From: DAOUFU01 sp034429275
Lineage (GTDB): Bacteria; Chloroflexota; Anaerolineae; Aggregatilineales; Aggregatilineaceae
Length of the DNA: 10,710 nt
NCBI GenBank assembly: GCA_034429275.1
Contig: DAOUFU010000263.1
Coordinates: forward strand, 1-10,710
Reading direction: 5' to 3'
The position numbers and the translations under genes were made by a program. The notes beneath the pieces are model-generated. The model did no database searches. It was not told where the DNA came from and saw nothing but the letters and a program-made list of their open reading frames with translations. Below are positions 6,077 to 10,710 of the stretch, piece after piece. The first letter of the stretch is position 1. Each line of letters opens with the position of its first letter.

Positions 6077-7675
6077 CTAATCGTGAGCCACAGCCTCGCC
6101 CGCTACCATATTCGACCCCTCCATCGGGATCGAAAGGAAAAATGTGCTGCCCTGCCCTGGCGCACTTACAACCCACGCATCTCCACCGTGACGCTGCGCC
6201 ACGTTCTTAACAATGAACAGTCCCAGTCCGCTGCCCTTGATGCGTACCCATTCCTGGCGCTGAACTCGCACGTGCCTCTGGAACAGTTTTCGTTGGTCCG
6301 CCTCACTGATGCCCAGGCCATTGTCCTTGACCTGGAACACCAGATCATTCCGCTGGCGATCCACCGCCAGCGAAACCTCGACCGTTCCGCCTTCCGGGGT
6401 GTACTTGATCGCGTTTTCCACCAGGTTGGTGAAGGCACTGGAAATCATCCCCCGGTCCAGGTTCATCACCGGTACGCTGGGGTCGATGCTATAGGTCATG
6501 CGCAGTCGGTTTCGCGCCGCCGGTTCAGCCAGCGCTGCCATAACCTTTTCGACCAGTTCCACCATATCGCACTGCTCGCGCGAAAGCGTGTACCGCCCCG
6601 TCACAGGGTCAATTCGCGCCGCCTCGATCACTTTTTCCACCATGTCCGACATCTGCCCCACGCCGCTGGTGATCTTTTCCACGAAGCCGGCCTGCTTTTC
6701 GTTCAGGGGACCAACCATGCCCAGCATGTCCAGGTACCCCTTCATAAACGTCAGTGGTGAACGCAAATCATGCGATACCCGGCTGACAAATTCCGACATG
6801 TTGTCGTTCAGCCGTTTGAGCGCCGTTATATCGCGCAGCACGATCACCCACCCCACAGCGGCACCACCTTCGCCCGGCAAAGGTGTAATGGTCGGCTCAT
6901 ACGTCCGCCCATTCTCCGCGCTGATCTCCATCTTGCGCCCACGCGCCTGTTCAGCCGGTTCAGACTCACCCTTCCCGGCGAAGAGTTCCGCCAACCCGTC
7001 AATGATGCTCAGCGGCTGGCCCGATATATCTCCATACGCTGCCTCGAACGCCTCCCGCGCCGCAGGGTTGATCATCCGGACAACGAGATCACTGTCTACC
7101 ACCAGCACCGGGTCAGATACACCAGCCATGACGGCAGGCAGCAGTTCGCCCTGTCTGCGTGCTTGCACAGCAGCCTCAACGCGAGCCGCGGCGATTTCGG
7201 CCTGCACAGCGGCCACCTGGAGGAACCCCCATTCGGCCTCGTCCAATGGCCGTGCTTCGCCGAATGCCGCCCACACCAATCCCAACGGCTGCCCATCCGC
7301 CCGCTTGAGCTGCACCGCGCACAGGCTCCCCACCGATTCCGGCACCAAACCGGCGAGGTCAGCTAGAGGGGCAGGATCGTGTCCGCGCACCCATTCAACC
7401 GCCCCGCTGTCCTCTTGCGTTTCCAAAGCGTTGAGCAGTGCTGCGTCCACGTCGGCCAGTACTTCGCTCGCCTTGCTGGAAAAAACACGCCGGATACCCT
7501 CCACGTGGACCAGCAGCCGCACGATGTCTGTCCCCAGTGCATGGGCGATCCCGCTCACCACGTGGTCCAGCGCATCCTCACTCTGGTATGCAGCGACCCC
7601 ATGACCGATATCGAGCAGCCAGCGCTGCATATCACGTACCCGTTCCAACTGTGCCTGAAGGTTTTCGGCTTGCAT
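6077..7675 (-). CDS. Cytosolic GAF-PAS sensor histidine kinase
   Basis: The 532-residue protein senses an unknown signal and phosphorylates a response regulator. It has no signal peptide or membrane segment. A GAF-like region spans about 20-165, with a short Ala-rich helical link to about 175. A PAS domain spans about 177-288 and ends in the usual GWVIVLRDITALKRL. The HisKA domain carries FVSRVSHDLRSPLTF (296-310) with the phosphoacceptor His302. The HATPase domain has the N box NLVENAIKYTP (417-427), the G1 box DNGLGIS (451-457) and the G2 box GSGLGL (481-486), so the catalytic core looks intact. The ATG at 7675 has only a weak upstream AGGATGGG. A good promoter lies about 55 bases upstream. 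The gene diverges from the receiver-CpaE gene, its most likely partner, and is followed by its own terminator at 5968-5990. Confidence 0.95.
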   Translation of the reverse strand: MQAENLQAQLERVRDMQRWLLDIGHGVAAYQSEDALDHVVSGIAHALGTDIVRLLVHVEGIRRVFSSKASEVLADVDAALLNALETQEDSGAVEWVRGHDPAPLADLAGLVPESVGSLCAVQLKRADGQPLGLVWAAFGEARPLDEAEWGFLQVAAVQAEIAAARVEAAVQARRQGELLPAVMAGVSDPVLVVDSDLVVRMINPAAREAFEAAYGDISGQPLSIIDGLAELFAGKGESEPAEQARGRKMEISAENGRTYEPTITPLPGEGGAAVGWVIVLRDITALKRLNDNMSEFVSRVSHDLRSPLTFMKGYLDMLGMVGPLNEKQAGFVEKITSGVGQMSDMVEKVIEAARIDPVTGRYTLSREQCDMVELVEKVMAALAEPAARNRLRMTYSIDPSVPVMNLDRGMISSAFTNLVENAIKYTPEGGTVEVSLAVDRQRNDLVFQVKDNGLGISEADQRKLFQRHVRVQRQEWVRIKGSGLGLFIVKNVAQRHGGDAWVVSAPGQGSTFFLSIPMEGSNMVAGEAVAHD

Positions 7676-7728
7676 CGCAACTGCCCATCCTGCTCATAGC
7701 ACACATTTGCCCCAACAAAGGCAGCCGA

Positions 7729-7757
7729 ATTATAGCACTGGCAGGAATCACGGGCAA
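7729..7757 (-). promoter_or_regulatory. Sigma-70-type promoter of the GAF-PAS kinase gene
   Basis: On the minus strand TTGCCC (7752-7757) and a perfect TATAAT (7729-7734) are separated by exactly 17 bases. The predicted start is near 7722, which gives a leader of about 47 nt before the ATG at 7675. The spacing and the -10 box match the tRNA-Thr promoter earlier in the window. Confidence 0.65.
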
Positions 7758-7790
7758 TTCGCCCTCAACGGCCCCTCTACGCGTGTCCCG

Positions 7791-7847
7791 TTTTTATCAC
7801 TTTTTACGCCCCGTACCGACTCCTATTAATCTTTTTATAAACTTTTA
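7791..7847 (+). other. AT-rich segment with helically phased T-tracts
   Basis: This is the only clearly AT-rich patch in an otherwise GC-rich window and it sits in the middle of a 289-base divergent intergenic region. T-tracts begin at 7791 (T5), 7801 (T5), 7832 (T5) and 7843 (T4). The intervals of 10, 31 and 11 bases are close to whole turns of the helix, so the DNA may be intrinsically curved. The first two tracts form a direct repeat, TTTTTATCAC and TTTTTACGCC. It could be a regulator or nucleoid-protein site. I see no matching known operator. Confidence 0.35.
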
Positions 7848-7880
7848 TGGGATCGCAACATTTCTCTGCCTTCGCAATGC

Positions 7881-7923
7881 TTGCACCACCCTTCCAACCA
7901 TGCTAAACTCGGCATCGTATAAT
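7881..7923 (+). promoter_or_regulatory. Candidate promoter region of the receiver-CpaE gene
   Basis: A perfect TATAAT lies at 7918-7923, about 41 bases before the ATG at 7965, but no good -35 box sits 16-18 bases upstream. This could mean an activator-dependent promoter. An overlapping alternative is TTGCAC (7881-7886), a 17-base spacer and TAAACT (7904-7909) with an extended TGC in front. Which one is used cannot be decided from sequence. Confidence 0.45.
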
Positions 7924-7964
7924 CTAACTGTGAGCGCCGCATTTCTGCAGAATGGTGATGGGTC

Positions 7965-9122
7965 ATGGCCGAAAAAATCCTGATCGTGGATGACGATGTC
8001 GATAGCTTGAAGCTTATCGGGCTGATGCTTCAGCGTCAGGGATACGATATTGTAGTCGCCAACAATGGCCAGCAAGCCCTGGCGAAAGCCGCCGCTGAAG
8101 CGCCGGATCTTGTCATCCTCGATGTGATGATGCCGGATATGGATGGCTTTGAGGTATGCCGCCGTCTGCGCCACGATCCCAACACCCAGGCCATTCCCAT
8201 CATCATGTTCACCGCCAAGATCATGGTGGATGACAAAGTCGCCGGGTTCGAGGCCGGGGCCGACGACTACCTGACCAAGCCCACCCACCCCGCCGAACTG
8301 GCTTCGCGCGTCAAAGCGGTGATCGCCCGCAGCGCTGCCCAGCGCCGTCCCGAAAGTGACCAGGCCGTTGCCATTGGTTTCCTGGGGACCAAGGGTGGCA
8401 TTGGCACCAGTACCCTCGCGGTCAATGTGGCCGCTTCGCTCGCCCAAAATGAACCAACCATCCTGGCCGACTATCGCCTCGGCCAGGGCACGATCGGTCT
8501 CTCACTGGGCTTTGGCCGGTCCACCGGCATGGCGAACCTGCTCTCGCGCCCCACCGGTGAAATCAATCCGCGCGCCGTCGAAAACGAACTGGTCACTCAT
8601 ACCAGCGGCCTGCGTCTGCTGTTGTCGTCCGCGCGCCCCAGAGAAGCTCTGCAGAATGTCTCGCCAGATAACGCTCAGATGATCGTACGCCACCTGCGCT
8701 CACTGAGCCGGGTGGTCCTGCTCGATCTGGGTGCGGGCCTCAACCGGCTCACTGCCCGGCTTTTGGGGACTCTCGACCAGGTCGTGGTCACCGTCGAGCC
8801 AAACCGCGTTGCCCTGGCGATGGCCCGCGATCTGTTGGCTGAATTGGCCCAGGATGGAGTCAGTGGGTCTCGCGTCAGCATCGTGCTGATCAACCGCGCC
8901 CAATCCAGCCTCCAGATCCCCTGGCAGGAAGCCGAGCAGATTCTCAACCACGAGATGGCTGCTATCATCTCCCCTGCCCCGGAACTAGCCTTCCAGGCTG
9001 CCGAAGCAGGCTTCCCGATTATCCTGTTCCAGTCCAACTCGATCGTTGCCAACCAGTTCACCAAGCTGGCCGAGGAACTCGTCTCGCACGTGCGCATCCG
9101 TGCGGGCGGTCAGCCGTCATAG
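7965..9122 (+). CDS. Response-regulator receiver fused to CpaE/MinD-like ATPase
   Basis: The 385-residue protein joins a receiver domain (about 3-122) to a P-loop ATPase of the CpaE/MinD/ParA class (about 134-375). The receiver appears functional: acidic pair Asp9-Asp10, phosphoacceptor Asp53 in LDVMMPDMDG, Thr83 and Lys105 in LTKP. The ATPase has the deviant Walker A GTKGGIGTST (141-150). It keeps the signature Lys143 but has Thr148 in place of the second, P-loop lysine. This is a common CpaE-like change. A Walker B-like VVLLDLGAG (250-258) follows. CpaE proteins help place Flp/Tad pili at cell poles, and their receiver is often degenerate, as in Caulobacter. No tad or pilus gene is present here, so a pilus role is unproven. 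GGTGATGGG lies just before the ATG. The gene diverges from the GAF-PAS kinase, a plausible phosphodonor. Confidence 0.93.
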   Translation: MAEKILIVDDDVDSLKLIGLMLQRQGYDIVVANNGQQALAKAAAEAPDLVILDVMMPDMDGFEVCRRLRHDPNTQAIPIIMFTAKIMVDDKVAGFEAGADDYLTKPTHPAELASRVKAVIARSAAQRRPESDQAVAIGFLGTKGGIGTSTLAVNVAASLAQNEPTILADYRLGQGTIGLSLGFGRSTGMANLLSRPTGEINPRAVENELVTHTSGLRLLLSSARPREALQNVSPDNAQMIVRHLRSLSRVVLLDLGAGLNRLTARLLGTLDQVVVTVEPNRVALAMARDLLAELAQDGVSGSRVSIVLINRAQSSLQIPWQEAEQILNHEMAAIISPAPELAFQAAEAGFPIILFQSNSIVANQFTKLAEELVSHVRIRAGGQPS

Positions 9123-9189
9123 CGGCCAGAGCCGCTGGCATCACCGTTTTGCCCCTTCCGGCTCCGGCTCGTTTTTTGCACCGGAGCCG
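9121..9189 (+). terminator. Overlapping inverted repeats with T-run after the receiver-CpaE gene
   Basis: Three possible stems overlap here. AGCGGC (9121-9126) pairs with GCCGCT (9131-9136). GAGCCG (9129-9134) can pair with CGGCTC (9165-9170), which is followed one base later by T6 (9172-9177). CGGCTCCGG (9159-9167) pairs perfectly with CCGGAGCCG (9181-9189), with the T6 in its loop. The second arrangement would act as an intrinsic terminator. The third is the most stable local stem and would hide the T-run. Termination is likely but the form is unclear. Confidence 0.4.
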
Positions 9190-9218
9190 CATTTGTTCAT
9201 GGTCGTCTCGTTGTGAGG

Positions 9219-9224
9219 TATAGT
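9219..9224 (+). promoter_or_regulatory. Candidate -10 box immediately upstream of the sirtuin gene
   Basis: TATAGT matches TATAAT at five of six positions and ends six bases before the ATG at 9231. A transcript starting at the usual distance would begin at or next to the start codon and so would be leaderless. The -35 match 17 bases upstream (TTCATG, 9196-9201) is weak. GAGG at 9215-9218 could instead be a ribosome-binding site with 12-base spacing, in which case transcription must begin further upstream. Confidence 0.3.
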
Positions 9225-9230
9225 TGGGTC

Positions 9231-9995
9231 ATGCAACCCTCAGCGCTTGATTCAACACTCGATCTGCTCCGCCAGGCGCGCTCCGTTGTAGCATTGACCG
9301 GTGCGGGAATCAGCACGCCTTCCGGCATTCCCGATTTCCGCAGCCCTCAATCGGGCCTGTGGCAGCACACCAACCCCGCCGAAGTCGCCAGCATCGCCGC
9401 CTTCCGGCGCAATCCCGCCCGCTTCTATGCCTGGCTCCGCCCCTTGGTCCACAGCATCCTCGCTGCCCAGCCCAACCCGGCCCACCGTGCTCTCGCGCAG
9501 ATGGAATCCCTCGGCAAGCTCGATGCCATCATCACGCAGAACATCGATATGCTGCACTCCAGGGCCGGCTCGGATGTGGTCCACGAAGTACATGGCAGCC
9601 TGCGCGAAGCGACCTGCATCCACTGTTTTGCCACCTATCCTGCCCAGGTGGTGATCGATGCCCTGCTCGATTCCGGCCAGCCCTTTCCGCGCTGCCCCGC
9701 TTGCGGCCACCCTCTCAAACCCAATGTCATTCTGTTTGGCGAGCAGCTTCCTGCCCAGGTGCTGCTGGCTGCCCGTCATCTGGCCGCCCATTGCGACGTG
9801 ATGCTCGTCGTCGGCTCATCGCTCGAAGTCTATCCGTCCGCCGACCTCCCTGTGATCGCTCACCGCAGCGGAGCCGCGCTCATCTTGGTCAATCTCACTC
9901 CCACCCCGCTAGACTCGATCGCCCAGGTGGTGGTCCACGCCGACGCCGCCCAATTCCTGCCGCAGGTGGCAGCGGCGCTTGCCCACACGGGCTAG
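9231..9995 (+). CDS. Sir2-family NAD-dependent protein deacylase (sirtuin)
   Basis: The 254-residue product removes acetyl or related acyl groups from protein lysines, using NAD+. All core motifs are present: the NAD-binding GAGISTPSGIPDFRSP (24-39), TQNIDMLH (102-109), the catalytic His121 in EVHGS, and VVGSSLEVYP (193-202). Four zinc cysteines also appear, in the pairs C129/C132 and C155/C158. The YxxR pair that marks CobB/SIRT5-type desuccinylases is not seen: the equivalent region reads FYAWLRP (65-71). Plain deacetylase activity is therefore more likely, though this is only inference. I prefer ATG 9231 because the homologous N-terminus begins soon after it; an in-frame GTG at 9213 would add six residues. 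The gene is followed 15-24 bases later by a histidine kinase gene in the same direction. Confidence 0.94.
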   Translation: MQPSALDSTLDLLRQARSVVALTGAGISTPSGIPDFRSPQSGLWQHTNPAEVASIAAFRRNPARFYAWLRPLVHSILAAQPNPAHRALAQMESLGKLDAIITQNIDMLHSRAGSDVVHEVHGSLREATCIHCFATYPAQVVIDALLDSGQPFPRCPACGHPLKPNVILFGEQLPAQVLLAARHLAAHCDVMLVVGSSLEVYPSADLPVIAHRSGAALILVNLTPTPLDSIAQVVVHADAAQFLPQVAAALAHTG

Positions 9996-10010
9996 CCAAC
10001 TCGGAGAGTG

Positions 10011-10710
10011 ATGACAGCTATGAACGTTCCATCTTCAGCCCCGCCTTCCAATCACGACTTCAGCGCCGAGAGTCATCAGCGCCTGCTGGCCCGCTACGAC
10101 CGTTTGCTCGAGGTCAGCCGCCAGCTCAATTCCACGTTGGACCTCGGCGAATTGCTCACACGCATCGTGATCGCCTGCACCGAGCTGATCGACACCGAAG
10201 AAGCATCGATCCTGCTGGTCGATCCCGCCACCGGCGAACTGCGATTCGAGGCCGCGTCCAACATGACAGCAGGCGCAATGGCGGCCATTCCCGTCCCGCT
10301 CGAAGGCAGTCTCGGCGGCTGGGTCGTTACGCACGGTGAACCGGTCCTCGTCGAGAATGCGCGCAGTGATGCCCGCTGGTTCTCCAACGTAGACAAAACC
10401 CTTCAGTTCGAGACCCGCAACCTGCTCGCCGTGCCCATGAAAGCCCACAACGAGGTGATCGGCGTGGTCGAAGGGGTCAATAAGCGCAACGACCAGCCCT
10501 GGACTCAGGATGATGTCTCCACCCTGTCCGCCCTGGCCAGCCAGGCCGCCATCGCCATCCAGAACGCGCGCCTGTTCCCGCAGAGCGACTTCATCGCCGA
10601 AATGGGCCACGAACTGCGCACCCCGCTCGCGGCCATCAAGGCCAGCACCGCCCTGCTGCTCCGCCCCACCCTGCCCATCGCCCAGCGTGAGGAAATTGTG
10701 CGCACCATGC
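10011..10710 (+). CDS. GAF-domain sensor histidine kinase (3' end beyond the window)
   Basis: An open frame runs from here off the right edge. The first 233 residues can be read. A GAF domain spans about residues 25-180: it has ASILLVDPATGELRFEAAS, the PLEGSLGGWVV segment and the ENARSDARWF segment, and ends with LSALASQAAIAIQNARLF. It leads straight into a HisKA H box, FIAEMGHELRTPLAAIKAS, with the phosphoacceptor His at 10608-10610. The ATP-binding domain must lie beyond 10710. No membrane segment is visible, so the sensor is probably cytosolic. GGAGAG (10003-10008) is the ribosome-binding site. It is close to the ATG at 10011 and 11 bases from an in-frame ATG at 10020, which may be the true start. 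The short gap after the sirtuin gene, with no terminator, suggests co-transcription. Confidence 0.92.
   Translation, partial: MTAMNVPSSAPPSNHDFSAESHQRLLARYDRLLEVSRQLNSTLDLGELLTRIVIACTELIDTEEASILLVDPATGELRFEAASNMTAGAMAAIPVPLEGSLGGWVVTHGEPVLVENARSDARWFSNVDKTLQFETRNLLAVPMKAHNEVIGVVEGVNKRNDQPWTQDDVSTLSALASQAAIAIQNARLFPQSDFIAEMGHELRTPLAAIKASTALLLRPTLPIAQREEIVRTM

Noticed and set aside
6498..7604. A 368-codon plus-strand open frame opposite the GAF-PAS kinase gene.
   Set aside because: Its product is a Ser/Thr/Arg/Pro-rich string with no domain signature, and it lies exactly antisense to a kinase with all catalytic motifs intact. Long antisense frames are expected at this GC content.
7965..9122. 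Calling the receiver-CpaE protein a chromosome-partition ParA or cell-division MinD.
   Set aside because: The second Walker A lysine is replaced by Thr148 and a receiver domain is fused at the N-terminus, which fits CpaE-like proteins and not MinD or ParA.
9359..10339. A 326-codon plus-strand open frame spanning the sirtuin gene and the start of the terminal kinase gene.
   Set aside because: It is out of frame with two genes that show clear family motifs, and its product is Arg/Pro/His-rich without recognisable domains.
10035..10610. A 191-codon minus-strand open frame near the right edge.
   Set aside because: It is antisense to a well-supported GAF-HisKA coding region and has no recognisable domain.

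Overview
The window is a compact chromosomal stretch of high-GC bacterial DNA with short intergenic gaps, heavy G/C use at third codon positions and Shine-Dalgarno-type starts. The gene set is separate secD and secF, an F420-type luciferase-like oxidoreductase, soluble GAF/PAS histidine kinases, a receiver-CpaE fusion and a bacterial sirtuin. This resembles Chloroflexota (Anaerolineae-like) genomes. That placement is inference from gene content and is not tested here.

Layout from left to right. A minus-strand tRNA-Thr(CGU) with a near-consensus promoter diverges from the protein-export operon secD-secF (plus strand), which ends in a strong intrinsic terminator. A convergent minus-strand block follows. 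Read in its own direction it is a cytosolic GAF-PAS histidine kinase gene, an intrinsic terminator, mutL, then a luciferase-like flavin/F420 oxidoreductase gene 17 bases after mutL. The kinase gene diverges, across a 289-base AT-rich intergenic region, from a plus-strand gene for a response-regulator receiver fused to a CpaE/MinD-like ATPase. Downstream on the plus strand lie a Sir2-family deacylase gene and, probably in the same operon, a GAF-domain histidine kinase gene that runs off the right edge.

How the genes work together. SecD and SecF form the proton-driven accessory complex of the Sec translocon. MutL belongs to mismatch repair, but its C-terminal endonuclease motifs have lost their metal-binding residues. 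The divergent kinase and receiver-CpaE protein may be a cognate two-component pair in which phosphorylation controls a ParA/MinD-like ATPase, though this is inferred only from position and intact motifs. The Sir2 and terminal kinase genes look co-transcribed.

I found no mobile element, CRISPR array, phage gene or clearly new multi-gene system. The most notable departures from the ordinary are a SecF with a duplicated extracytoplasmic domain, an apparently endonuclease-dead MutL, a terminator placed just upstream of the mutL start codon, and the kinase/receiver-CpaE pair around phased T-tracts.
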